Part shown: positions 9,684 through 17,852 of the stretch, piece after piece
Layout of the letters: every line of letters starts with the position of its first letter
How positions within the stretch are numbered: the first letter of the stretch is position 1
Assembly (NCBI RefSeq): GCF_900114415.1
Contig: NZ_FOSZ01000003.1
Coordinates: 372,001-436,000 of the forward strand
Direction: 5' to 3'
DNA length: 64,000 nucleotides
Source: Shimia haliotis
GTDB taxonomy: Bacteria; Pseudomonadota; Alphaproteobacteria; Rhodobacterales; Rhodobacteraceae
The notes under the pieces: generated by a model
What the model was told of the DNA's origin: nothing
The model's input: the letters and a program-made list of their open reading frames with translations, nothing else
Databases searched by the model: none
Program-made: the position numbers and the translations under genes

Positions 9684-10540
9684 CAGGCTTCTCCGGTGGC
9701 TACGGGCATGGTGGGGAAGGCGCCCCATTCTGCCCAGGATCCGTCATAGAGCGAATGATCGGACTTGCCGAACCGCTCCATGGCGAGGCTCAGGATCGCG
9801 GCGGTGACGCCCGATCCGCAGGTGGTGATGGCGGGTTTGCCGAGATCGACGCCGGCCGCTTCAAATACGGCGCGCAGATCGTCCGGCGATTTCATGGTGC
9901 CGTCCGCATTCAGCACGGTGGTGAACGGGATGTTCTTGGAGCCCGGGATATGTCCGGCGCGTAGGCCGGCGCGGGGCTCTGGGGCTTCGCCGCGAAAGCG
10001 CTCGCCGCCGCGCGCATCAAGGATTTCATGATCGCCGAGCTTGGCGGCATGGGCCACCTGTGTCACGTCGCGCACCATTTGGTTCTGGCGCCGCACGGTC
10101 ATGTGTCGGTCGCGGATCATTGGCGGCAGGTCGTCGGTGTCGCGGCCTTCCTTGATCCATTTTGGCAGGCCGCCGTCCAGAACGGCGATGTCCATTTGGC
10201 CCATCAGACGAAACAGCCACCACACGCGCGCCGCGGAAAAAATGCCGTGACCGTCATAGACAACAACCTGATGTCCATCACCGACGCCCATGGCACGCAG
10301 GCGGGACATGAATTTTTCGACCGGCGGTGCCATGTGGGGCATTTCGCTGCGGGCGTCGGATACGTCGTCGATGTCAAAAAAGCGTGCCCCGGGAATATGG
10401 GCTTCGGCAAATTCCGCTTTAGGATCGCGGCCCATGGCTGGTAAATACCAGCTGGCATCCAGAATGCGCAGATCCGGATCCTTTAGATGAGCTGCCAGCC
10501 ACTCGGTTGAAACCAGCGTTTTCGGATCGTCCAAAGCCAT
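9683..10540 (-). CDS. sseA: 3-mercaptopyruvate sulfurtransferase
   Basis: Two-rhodanese-domain enzyme of 285 residues that transfers sulfur from 3-mercaptopyruvate to thiols or cyanide. The active-site loop CGSGVTA (cysteine near residue 241) is the form characteristic of mercaptopyruvate rather than thiosulfate sulfurtransferases. The N-terminal domain is the inactive one. ATG at 10540 is preceded by AGGGGGATGAC; the open frame further upstream is non-homologous. Pairing with an aminotransferase gene suits the cysteine-to-mercaptopyruvate route, since transamination of cysteine makes the substrate. Confidence 0.93.
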   Translation of the reverse strand: MALDDPKTLVSTEWLAAHLKDPDLRILDASWYLPAMGRDPKAEFAEAHIPGARFFDIDDVSDARSEMPHMAPPVEKFMSRLRAMGVGDGHQVVVYDGHGIFSAARVWWLFRLMGQMDIAVLDGGLPKWIKEGRDTDDLPPMIRDRHMTVRRQNQMVRDVTQVAHAAKLGDHEILDARGGERFRGEAPEPRAGLRAGHIPGSKNIPFTTVLNADGTMKSPDDLRAVFEAAGVDLGKPAITTCGSGVTAAILSLAMERFGKSDHSLYDGSWAEWGAFPTMPVATGEA

Positions 10541-10635
10541 GTCATCCCCCTTGCATCGCGTCACCGCGCACGATTGTTGCGCGGCCAATCCAGAGTCATC
10601 TGACTGCCTACAGCCGGCGGGGGTAAGAGGCAAGA

Positions 10636-10658
10636 GCGCGCACCCAGTGAGTGCGCGC
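10636..10658 (-). terminator. Hairpin downstream of the small Gly-rich gene
   Basis: GCGCGCAC and GTGCGCGC, perfect 8-base arms with a 7-base loop, just after the stop of the 91-residue protein on the minus strand. The following minus-strand bases are only moderately T-rich, so it may be a weak or Rho-assisted terminator. Confidence 0.6.
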
Positions 10659-10666
10659 CAAAGGTC

Positions 10667-10942
10667 TTATTTCGTAAGCGCGTTGCGCACCAAGCTGACA
10701 ATGGCCAACACAACACCACCCCCGACGCCGCCGCTGGCAATTTGACCGATGATGCCGGAGATGTCGGTGCCACCGGCGGCAAGGCCACCTGCACCGACCA
10801 TGGACAGAATCTGGCCGCCCAGACCACCGCCGACGATGCCGCAAACCGCATTGATCAGCGTGCCCTGATCAATTTTGTTGATGAGCTTGCCCGCTGCCGT
10901 GCCGCCAAGCGCGCCGGAGATCAAAGAAATCACTAGTTCCAT
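10667..10942 (-). CDS. Small glycine-rich hydrophobic protein
   Basis: 91 residues, glycine and alanine rich, with two or three potential membrane helices separated by GGGLGG, GAGGLAAGG and GGVGGG stretches and closed by a charged tail (RNALTK). Homologues with this pattern are widespread in proteobacteria as uncharacterised proteins, from memory sometimes mislabelled as DNA methyltransferase; no methyltransferase motif is present. Monocistronic, with its own hairpin. The repeated G-x-G-G segments resemble glycine-zipper membrane inserts, so a membrane or stress role is conceivable but unproven. Confidence 0.75.
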   Translation of the reverse strand: MELVISLISGALGGTAAGKLINKIDQGTLINAVCGIVGGGLGGQILSMVGAGGLAAGGTDISGIIGQIASGGVGGGVVLAIVSLVRNALTK

Positions 10943-11172
10943 CGTTTATCCCTTCGTGTCGGGCCATGGTTGATTGTTGCGTTGGCGGGCCCGTCGCCTG
11001 TTGTTCAATAACAGGTGCCAAACATGTGACTTTAGGGGAAAGTTTGTGGTGAACTCCCGTAAAATGGCGCGCTGGCGTGTTTTCAAAGCGAAGGAATTCT
11101 GATCTATTTGTCTCAAGGCGTCGTAATTTCATTGAGTGATTTCAAGATTAAGCCCCTTTTTCGGAGGCACCC

Positions 11173-11910
11173 ATGTCCACCAATTGTGACACCGTTCTGA
11201 TCCTTGGCAGCGCGCCCAATGCGGTTGAGGCTGCGGCTTGGCCGCGGGCGCAGTTTGATCATGTGGTGGCGATCAATAACGCATGGGCGGTGCGTCCGGA
11301 TTGGTCTTATTTGATCCACCCCGAGGATTTTCCGGAGGCCCGGCGCCCCGTGGATTTGAAGCAGGGCCAACAGATCGTCGATTACCGACAGTATATCCCT
11401 CAGCAGAACGCCTTTGGCGGTGTTGTCTACGCCGGAGGAACAATGGCCTTTACCGCGGGGTACTGGGCTCTGGGTGCGCTGCGGCCAAGGGTGATCGGGT
11501 TCATGGGATGCGACATGATGTATGCAGGTGCTGGCAACACGCATTTTTATGGCACCGGCGAGGCAGATCCGTTGCGGGATGATGTGACGCTGCAATCGCT
11601 TGAGGCAAAATCTGCGCGTCTGGCGCTGTTGGCGGCGGAGATGGGGTGCGCCTGTGTAAACCTGTCGACAGAGCCTAGTCGCCTGGTGTTTCCACGTCTA
11701 TCAGTGGCAGCGCTAAGGGCGGCAGAGCAGCCCGCGCTGACGAATCCGCCGGGCGTTGCTTTGGCGCGGGAGCGGGAAGTCGCTCTTGGGTACTCGGCGC
11801 CTGACGGGCGCTATTGGGAGCAGCTGGACGCGTTTGAGCCCGACAAGCTGGCGGCGATAGATGCGACGTGGTTGTCGGCCTTGGAAGGGGCGTCAATCGC
11901 CGTGGCGTAG
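11173..11910 (+). CDS. Uncharacterised protein, possible sialyl/glycosyltransferase-like fold
   Basis: 245 residues, no signal peptide. The N-terminus [20 protein letters not shown] followed by VVAINNAW resembles the nucleotide-sugar loop of GT42/GT29-type sialyltransferases (VIAGNGPSL ... CNQF) and of DUF115 proteins; further on are [11 protein letters not shown] and [14 protein letters not shown] infer a Rossmann-like fold binding a nucleotide; acceptor and sugar are unknown. A TTTTCGGAGGCACCC ribosome site supports the ATG. Its last 18 bases overlap the end of smpB on the other strand. Confidence 0.7.
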   Translation: MSTNCDTVLILGSAPNAVEAAAWPRAQFDHVVAINNAWAVRPDWSYLIHPEDFPEARRPVDLKQGQQIVDYRQYIPQQNAFGGVVYAGGTMAFTAGYWALGALRPRVIGFMGCDMMYAGAGNTHFYGTGEADPLRDDVTLQSLEAKSARLALLAAEMGCACVNLSTEPSRLVFPRLSVAALRAAEQPALTNPPGVALAREREVALGYSAPDGRYWEQLDAFEPDKLAAIDATWLSALEGASIAVA

Positions 11911-12372
11911 CAGGCGCTGTTTCTGGCGACCCCAGTCACGTTTGGCCTCGGTGGCCCGTTTGTCGTGGTTCTTCTTACCCTTGGCGATGCCGATCTTCAT
12001 TTTCACAAGGCCCTTGTGGTTGAAGTACATCACCATCGGCACGAGCGTCATGCCTTTGCGCTGTGTCGCATTCCACAAGTCCGACAGCTGCTTGCGGCTG
12101 ACCAGAAGTTTGCGCTTGCGCCGTTCCATGTGCGGGAACATGGCGCGTTCATAGGGCGCGATATAGGAGTTCACCAACCACAGCTCTCCCTCTTCCACCG
12201 CGGCGTAGCTTTCGGCGATGTTGCCGGATTTTTCGCGCAGGGATTTGACCTCCGAGCCGGTCAGGATAATGCCGACCTCGAGGTCATCCTCGATGGCATA
12301 ATCGTACCGTGCCCGCCGGTTCTCGGCGATCACCTTGTAGTTGGGATCCGTATCTTTCTTTTTCTTTGCCAT
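11893..12372 (-). CDS. smpB: SsrA-binding protein SmpB
   Basis: 159-residue partner of tmRNA in trans-translation, which rescues stalled ribosomes. Family features: MAKKKK start, [20 protein letters not shown] with the conserved tRNA-mimicking beta-barrel, [19 protein letters not shown], and the basic C-terminal tail [20 protein letters not shown]. The open frame continues upstream to 12531, but the start at MAKKKK is the normal family start. Convergent with the preceding hypothetical gene, sharing 18 bases of 3' coding sequence. Confidence 0.97.
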   Translation of the reverse strand: MAKKKKDTDPNYKVIAENRRARYDYAIEDDLEVGIILTGSEVKSLREKSGNIAESYAAVEEGELWLVNSYIAPYERAMFPHMERRKRKLLVSRKQLSDLWNATQRKGMTLVPMVMYFNHKGLVKMKIGIAKGKKNHDKRATEAKRDWGRQKQRLLRHGD

Positions 12373-12518
12373 AGCCGGGACGGGATAACGCGCGGGACGG
12401 GGGTTGTCCATAAGGTGCGGGCGCTCTGGAGAGGGTGGAAAATTCGACGAGTCGGCGTTTGCGCGGCAATATGCCTTTTCCGCTCGCCGCGGCCGGCATT
12501 TCCCGTTAAACCCCGCGC

Positions 12519-13628
12519 ATGACCCAAGCACCCCCCAAATTCGAGATTTTCGTCGTCACCGCCCCCGGGCTTGAAAAACCTCTTGCCGCGGAAATGCGTG
12601 AGGCCGGCTTCAAGAAGCCTAAGATGATGCCCGGTGGTGTGCGGTTCCGCGGCAACTGGAATGACGTGATGCGCGCCAACCTGACCTTGCGTGGCGCGAT
12701 CAGAGTGCTGGCACGAGTCGGATCTTTCCAGACGATGCACCTCAATCAGCTTGAGGGGCTGACGTCCGATCTTCCGTGGTTGAGCTTTCTGGATCGCGAT
12801 GTTGCGGTGAAAGTCGAAGTGGTGACGCAGCAATCCAAGATTTATCATGCTGGCGCTGCCAAAGAGCGGATCGAAAAAGGGCTGCGGGCGGCGATCGACA
12901 TTCCGACCAGCGATGACGCGCCGGTCACACTCAAGACCCGCATCGACAACAATATGGTGACGTTCTCTCTCGATACGTCTGGCGAGAGTCTGCACAAACG
13001 CGGCTTTAAGGCTGCGGTCGCCAAGGCGCCTTTGCGCGAGACCATGGCCGCGATGTTCCTGCGCCAGATGGGCTTTGATGGCAGTCAGACCGTGGTTGAT
13101 CCGATGTGCGGTTCCGGCACCTTCGTGATCGAAGCTGCTGAGATGGCGGCGGGACTGCTGCCGGGGCGGGAGCGTGGATTTGCGTTTCAGCATCTGGCCA
13201 CCTTTGATGCGGAGGCATGGGCCGAGATGCGCAGCACAACGGCGCAGCCGACAGATGCGCGGTTTTACGGGTCGGACAAGGATGCCGGCGCTGTGCGCAT
13301 GTCCGGCGACAATGCGGTGCGGTCCGGTGTGGCGGAGCTCTGCCAATTTGCCCAGACATCGGTGGGCGATCTTGTTCCGCCCGAAGGCGCTCCGGGCATT
13401 GTGATTGTGAATCCGCCGTATGGTTCGAGGATCGGGGACAAAAAGCCGCTTTTTGCCTTGCACGCCACTCTTGGGCGCACTCTCAAAGAGCGCTTTGCCG
13501 GCTGGCAGGTGGGACTGGTGACGTCGGACTCAGGTTTGGCAAAATCGACAGGCCTGCCGCTGAAAGCAGAATTCGCGCCGGTGGCGCATGGCGGTCTGAC
13601 GGTGAAGCTGCACAGCTGCACGCTTTGA
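12519..13628 (+). CDS. THUMP-domain class I SAM-dependent RNA methyltransferase (RlmL N-terminal-like)
   Basis: 369 residues: an N-terminal ferredoxin-like/THUMP RNA-binding region (about 1-160) and a Rossmann methyltransferase domain (about 165-369) with SAM motif [16 protein letters not shown] and catalytic NPPYGSR, marking N2-guanine or N6-adenine methylation. It matches the single-domain alphaproteobacterial relatives of the N-terminal half of E. coli RlmL, which makes m2G2445 in 23S rRNA; the exact target base here is inferred. Divergent from smpB, so both genes serve translation. Confidence 0.9.
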   Translation: MTQAPPKFEIFVVTAPGLEKPLAAEMREAGFKKPKMMPGGVRFRGNWNDVMRANLTLRGAIRVLARVGSFQTMHLNQLEGLTSDLPWLSFLDRDVAVKVEVVTQQSKIYHAGAAKERIEKGLRAAIDIPTSDDAPVTLKTRIDNNMVTFSLDTSGESLHKRGFKAAVAKAPLRETMAAMFLRQMGFDGSQTVVDPMCGSGTFVIEAAEMAAGLLPGRERGFAFQHLATFDAEAWAEMRSTTAQPTDARFYGSDKDAGAVRMSGDNAVRSGVAELCQFAQTSVGDLVPPEGAPGIVIVNPPYGSRIGDKKPLFALHATLGRTLKERFAGWQVGLVTSDSGLAKSTGLPLKAEFAPVAHGGLTVKLHSCTL

Positions 13629-13632
13629 CTAT

Positions 13633-14376
13633 CTAGTACCAGTATTTTGAGAGCTTGCGCCATGTGTGCTGGATCGTCGGGGCTTTCCAGCTTCCCATGC
13701 CGAAGTGCAGGACTTCGCGATGATGCAGCGCGGGACGATCGACAAATCGCACACCGTCAATGACCATGCTGCGTGCGCTCTGCAAATGGCGCACCACGTC
13801 CGGCGCGGTATGGCCGCGGTCTGACAGCCAGTCATAGATCACATCCGTCAAAACCCCTGGACCGGTCTTTTTGATGGTCCAGTCGGGGTGGTCTTGAGTG
13901 AAAAAAGGATCGTGCGCGTTGATTTCGATGCGACGTGCGGTTTCGGCGAGAATGGCATGACCTGGCTTGAAGGCGAACGTCCAATTGGAGAAAGCAACTA
14001 TGTTGTCCCGCCAGCGATAGCTGAGATTGTAAGCCCCGCCGGACTTCAGATGCCCTGAAGGATGCCAATCCGGAAATTTTCGCAAGTAGTCTCCGTCAAT
14101 GCCGATGACGGCTTCGTCATTTGGGGCGATCCAATCCGACAGTGGTTTGCGACAGATGGTGTCCGCATCTGAATAGAGCCCGCCGTGATGCAAAACGACA
14201 AGGACGCGCCAGAAATCGGAGCGTTCCACGGGCGTGAGCATCAGATAAGTCTCAAGATGCGCAGGGTAGACCTCTTGGATAAAGGCCAAACAATCCGTGT
14301 CATCGTTAAAGGACACATGCCAGTCAGGATTCTGTTGGACCCACGACGCGATCCAGCGCCGCATTGGTCGATCCAT
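13633..14376 (-). CDS. GT32-family glycosyltransferase (5' end extends beyond first ATG)
   Basis: Mannosyltransferase OCH1-like sugar transferase, 247 residues from the first ATG. It has the metal/nucleotide-sugar DxD in GGLYSDADTICRK and the family's PVERSDFWRVLVVLHHGG helix. The family N-terminus (I-P-R-x-I-F-Q-T-W-K-T) is encoded in frame upstream at 14386-14424, so the true protein is about 15-22 residues longer, but no ATG, GTG or TTG lies between it and the in-frame TAA at 14455-14457. The best-spaced candidate is ATC at 14440-14442, eight bases after AAAGGA. Alternatively the gene is functional only in truncated form or has lost its start. Convergent with the methyltransferase gene, four bases apart. 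Confidence 0.82.
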   Translation of the reverse strand: MDRPMRRWIASWVQQNPDWHVSFNDDTDCLAFIQEVYPAHLETYLMLTPVERSDFWRVLVVLHHGGLYSDADTICRKPLSDWIAPNDEAVIGIDGDYLRKFPDWHPSGHLKSGGAYNLSYRWRDNIVAFSNWTFAFKPGHAILAETARRIEINAHDPFFTQDHPDWTIKKTGPGVLTDVIYDWLSDRGHTAPDVVRHLQSARSMVIDGVRFVDRPALHHREVLHFGMGSWKAPTIQHTWRKLSKYWY

Positions 14377-14690
14377 TTGAGCGACGTCTTTTGTTTTCCA
14401 TGTCTGGAAAATCGAACGAGGTATTGCAGGGTGCGGGGTGATGGGTCCGGTCCTTTATCGCTTGGCGGACAATAGGCAAACCGACGGGCGTGCGGCAAGA
14501 CACAGTGGTCAGTGAAGCGCGAATTTCGTGCGACGTTGCCTTTGTGTTCGATCTGCAAGGAATTTGCGTGGTTTTGAGCAACAAAATTTCCGCGCCCACT
14601 TGCAAATCCCCGATATGAATGGCACCCGTTCAGACCAGATATTATTGGGGCACCGTCAGGGTGCCGTCGCCATCCGCAGGAGAGCAAAAG

Positions 14691-16538
14691 ATGCCCGATC
14701 TTCGTTCCAAGACTTCGACCTTTGGCCGCCGTATGGCCGCTGCACGTGCGCTGTGGCGTGCGACAGGTATGAAAACCGAGGACTTTGGCAAACCGATTGT
14801 GGCGGTGGTCAACTCTTTCACGGAGTTTGTACCGGGTCACGTTCACCTGAAGGACATGGGCCAGTTGGTGGCGCGCGAGATTGAAAAAGCGGGCGGCGTT
14901 GCCAAAGAGATGAACACCATCGCGGTGGATGACGGCATCGCAATGGGCCACGACGGAATGCTCTATTCGCTGCCATCGCGCGAAGTGATTGCCGACTCTG
15001 TGGAGTATATGGCGAATGCGCATTGCGCCGACGCGCTGGTGTGTATTTCCAACTGTGACAAGATCACGCCCGGTATGCTGATGGCCGCAATGCGTCTGAA
15101 CATTCCAGCTGTGTTTGTCTCCGGTGGTCCGATGGAAGCGGGCAAGGTGATCCTGAAGGACGGTGAGCACAAGGCCGACCTTGTGACCGCGATTGTGGGC
15201 GCTACGGATGAAGATCGCAGCATGGAAGAGGTCGACAAACTGGAACGCTCCGCTTGTCCGACCTGCGGGTCATGCTCGGGCATGTTTACGGCGAACTCGA
15301 TGAACTGTCTTGCCGAGGCGCTGGGCCTTGCGTTGCCGGGCAACGGCTCGCTGTTGGCGACGCACTCCAAGCGCCGTGGGCTGTTTGAGGAAGCAGGTCA
15401 CAAGATCATCGAACTGTGTGAGCGGTGGTACAAAGACGGTGACGAGACCGCGCTGCCGCGCGGGATTGCGAGCTTCAAGGCCTTTGAGAACGCCATGGCG
15501 CTGGACATCGCGATGGGTGGCTCGACAAACACGGTGCTGCACCTTCTGGCGATTGCCCATGAGGGTGAGGTGGATTTCACCATGGCCGACATGGACCGCA
15601 TGAGCCGTCAGATTCCGCACCTGTGTAAGGTCGCGCCGTCTACGCCGAAGTATCACATGGAAGATGTGCACCGCGCAGGCGGTATTGCGCGGATTTTGGG
15701 CGAGCTGGATCGCGAAGGCAAAATCCACCGAGATTGTGCGACGGTCCATGAAAAGACCGTGGGTGAATTCATCGACAAGTGGGATGTGCGCCGTGAGAGC
15801 GCGGGCAACGAGGCGCGTGATCTGTTCATTGCCGCTCCGGGCGGTGTGCGCACGGTTGAAGCCTTTAGCCAGTCGCGGATGTACACGGAGCTTGATCTCG
15901 ACATCGAAGACGGCTGTGTGCGTGACTTCGAGAATGCCTACTCTGAGGAAGGCGGGTTGTGCGTGCTGTTTGGCAACATTGCCGAGCAGGGCTGCATCCT
16001 GAAGACCGCAGGCGTGATCAAAGAGATGTACGAGTTCGAAGGCACCGCGAAGGTGTTTGAGAGCATGGAAGATGCGATGCACGGGATTTTGCAGAATGAG
16101 GTGAAGCCTTATTCTGTGGTCGTGATCCGCTATGAAGGCCCGAAAGGTGGCCCCGGCATGCAGGAGATGCTGTATCCGACTGCCTATCTGAAATCCAAGA
16201 AACTCGACACCACCTGCGCGTTGCTGACCGATGGTCGCTTCTCGGGTGGCACGGCGGGTCTATCGATTGGTCATGCCTCGCCGGAAGCGGCGGAGAAAGG
16301 TGTGATCGGCCTCGTGGAAGATGGCGACAAGATCAAGATCTCGGTGCCAAACCGGACTATCCATCTGGATGTCTCGGAAGAGGTTCTGGCCGAGCGCCGT
16401 GCGAACCATCCGCAGGCGGACAAGAAGGTCTGGAAAGCGGAAGGGCGGCCGCGCGCCGTTTCCAAGGCGCTGAAAGTCTATGCGCAGCACGTATCCAACG
16501 CCTCGCTAGGTGCGGTGCGGACACTGGACGACGAGTGA
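14691..16538 (+). CDS. ilvD: Dihydroxy-acid dehydratase
   Basis: Iron-sulfur enzyme of 615 residues that dehydrates 2,3-dihydroxy-isovalerate and -methylvalerate, the third common step of valine and isoleucine synthesis. Cluster cysteines are in SNCDKITPG (near residue 122) and [16 protein letters not shown] (near 190-200); the C-terminal [15 protein letters not shown] loop is typical. The frame is open back to 14619, but the ATG at 14691 has AGGAGA eight bases before it and gives the standard length. A small hairpin (GGCACC-GTCAG-GGTGCC, 14649-14665) lies in the leader just before the ribosome site. Confidence 0.97.
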   Translation: MPDLRSKTSTFGRRMAAARALWRATGMKTEDFGKPIVAVVNSFTEFVPGHVHLKDMGQLVAREIEKAGGVAKEMNTIAVDDGIAMGHDGMLYSLPSREVIADSVEYMANAHCADALVCISNCDKITPGMLMAAMRLNIPAVFVSGGPMEAGKVILKDGEHKADLVTAIVGATDEDRSMEEVDKLERSACPTCGSCSGMFTANSMNCLAEALGLALPGNGSLLATHSKRRGLFEEAGHKIIELCERWYKDGDETALPRGIASFKAFENAMALDIAMGGSTNTVLHLLAIAHEGEVDFTMADMDRMSRQIPHLCKVAPSTPKYHMEDVHRAGGIARILGELDREGKIHRDCATVHEKTVGEFIDKWDVRRESAGNEARDLFIAAPGGVRTVEAFSQSRMYTELDLDIEDGCVRDFENAYSEEGGLCVLFGNIAEQGCILKTAGVIKEMYEFEGTAKVFESMEDAMHGILQNEVKPYSVVVIRYEGPKGGPGMQEMLYPTAYLKSKKLDTTCALLTDGRFSGGTAGLSIGHASPEAAEKGVIGLVEDGDKIKISVPNRTIHLDVSEEVLAERRANHPQADKKVWKAEGRPRAVSKALKVYAQHVSNASLGAVRTLDDE

Positions 16539-16562
16539 TTTTCACTCTGTAGACGGATTGGG

Positions 16563-16590
16563 ACGGGGTCGCTTGGGCGGCCCCGTTTTG
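16563..16590 (+). terminator. Intrinsic terminator of ilvD
   Basis: ACGGGG ... CCCCGTTTTG with an imperfect inner stem (TCGC/GCGG), 24 bases past the ilvD stop and followed by a short T run. Confidence 0.8.
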
Positions 16591-16595
16591 CGATT

Positions 16596-16652
16596 GGGGG
16601 CGCTGCCCCGTCGCGCAGGCGCGACTCCCCCGAGGTATTTTGGGCAAAAGGA
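16596..16652 (+). repeat. Dispersed intergenic repeat, copy B
   Basis: Begins with the self-complementary GGGGGCGCTGCCCC, continues through GACTCCCCCGAGG and ends TATTTTGGGCAAAAGGAAAA. Close relatives at 55930-55995 and, inverted, 59625-59682 share this order. Sits between the convergent ilvD and thiolase genes. Confidence 0.7.
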
Positions 16653-16658
16653 AAAGGG

Positions 16659-17852
16659 TTAAAGAGGTATCGGCGCGAAGGCGGCGGTGAGGCCCTGGCC
16701 TCCGCCAATGCCGATCATCGCCATGGCAAGCGCGTTTTCTGGCGCGGCGTGGCGGATCAGCTGGCTGTAGAGACGGGTGACAAGAAAGGCGCCGGAAGCT
16801 CCGAAAGGGTGGCCGAGAGCGATGGCGCCGCCTTGGGGATTGGGCAGGGTTTCGTCGACGCCGAGTTGGTCGAGACAGGCGAGGGTTTGGCTTGCAAAGG
16901 CTTCGTTGAATTCCAGATGGGTGAGGTCGGCGAGATTGAGCGACGGGTTGCGTGTGAGCAGCTTGCGGGTGCTTGCGACGGGGCCAATGCCAAGCAGGTT
17001 GGGGTCGACGCCAGCGGCGGCTGCGTCAAGAAAGGCCAGTGCGCGGCTGTGGCCCAAGGCTCGGGCGTTTTGGGCTGTGGTGACGATCAGCGCAGATGCG
17101 CCGTCGTTCAGGGGGCAGGCGTTGCCGACGGTGACGGTGCCGTCTTTGACAAAGGCCGGGCGCAGGCGGGCAAGGCGCTTGGCAGTCATCGTGGCGCGGA
17201 TGCATTCGTCGCGGGTTTGGCCTGCGACTTTGGTGATCTCGGGCAAGAATACGCTTTGGGCTGTGGCGGTGGCCGCGCGCTGTTGGGAGCGCAGGGCGAA
17301 AGCGTCTTGTCGCTCGCGCGTGATGTTGAAGCGGGTGGCAACGGTGTCGGCGGCTTCGCCCATCTCGGGATCGCCAATTGTGGCGGGGGAGAAACGGGCG
17401 CGTTTGTAGCTGTGTTCGGGCAAGTCTCCCGAGGCGGGCAGCGTGCGCAGCGGCGCGCGGCTTTGGCTTTCGACGCCGCCTGTGAGGACGGTGGTGGCGC
17501 TGCCCGAGGCAATGCGCAAGCAAGCTTGCCAGACGGCCTCAAGCCCCGAACCGCATTGGCGGTCGACTGTCACGGCGGGGACGTCGGTGGGCAGGCCTGC
17601 GTGCAGGGCAGCGAGGCGGGCGATGTTGCCGCCCGGGCCTGCGGCGTTGCCGAGGATGACTTCGTCGATGTCGGTCGGGTTGATGCCTGCCTCGGCGATG
17701 GCGTCCAGCATCACAGGGGTGGCCAAATCTTCGACCTCGAGGCTGGCGAACATGCCGCCAGCGCGGCCGATGGCGCTGCGTTTGGCGGCGATGATAACCG
17801 GTTGGCGCTCAGGTGGCGGGGTGAAGCGGGACAAGACGCGCGTCCTTTTCAT
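16659..17852 (-). CDS. Thiolase-family protein (YhfS-like), second catalytic cysteine missing
   Basis: 397-residue thiolase fold, nominally acetyl-CoA acyltransferase. It keeps the acyl-accepting cysteine in DRQCGSG (Cys100), NEAFA, and the histidine in GHPFGASG (His348). The C-terminal catalytic cysteine, normally CIGGGxG, is glycine here (IGIGGGQG, Gly381), so ordinary Claisen condensation or thiolysis may be impaired. Last gene of bioM-bioN-bioY-ligase-thiolase; the ATG overlaps the ligase gene by 44 bases with no strong ribosome site. In Bacillus the bioY homologue yhfU is followed by yhfT (ligase) and yhfS (thiolase), the same gene trio. Confidence 0.88.
   Translation of the reverse strand: MKRTRVLSRFTPPPERQPVIIAAKRSAIGRAGGMFASLEVEDLATPVMLDAIAEAGINPTDIDEVILGNAAGPGGNIARLAALHAGLPTDVPAVTVDRQCGSGLEAVWQACLRIASGSATTVLTGGVESQSRAPLRTLPASGDLPEHSYKRARFSPATIGDPEMGEAADTVATRFNITRERQDAFALRSQQRAATATAQSVFLPEITKVAGQTRDECIRATMTAKRLARLRPAFVKDGTVTVGNACPLNDGASALIVTTAQNARALGHSRALAFLDAAAAGVDPNLLGIGPVASTRKLLTRNPSLNLADLTHLEFNEAFASQTLACLDQLGVDETLPNPQGGAIALGHPFGASGAFLVTRLYSQLIRHAAPENALAMAMIGIGGGQGLTAAFAPIPL

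Noticed and set aside
14615-14690. Possible ilvD leader peptide (ATG followed by an Ile-Leu-Leu triplet)
   Set aside because: Only three branched-chain codons, the frame continues into ilvD, and no terminator/antiterminator pair is evident.
14619-14690. N-terminal extension of IlvD
   Set aside because: Extension is not family-like, and the ATG at 14691 has a well-placed AGGAGA.
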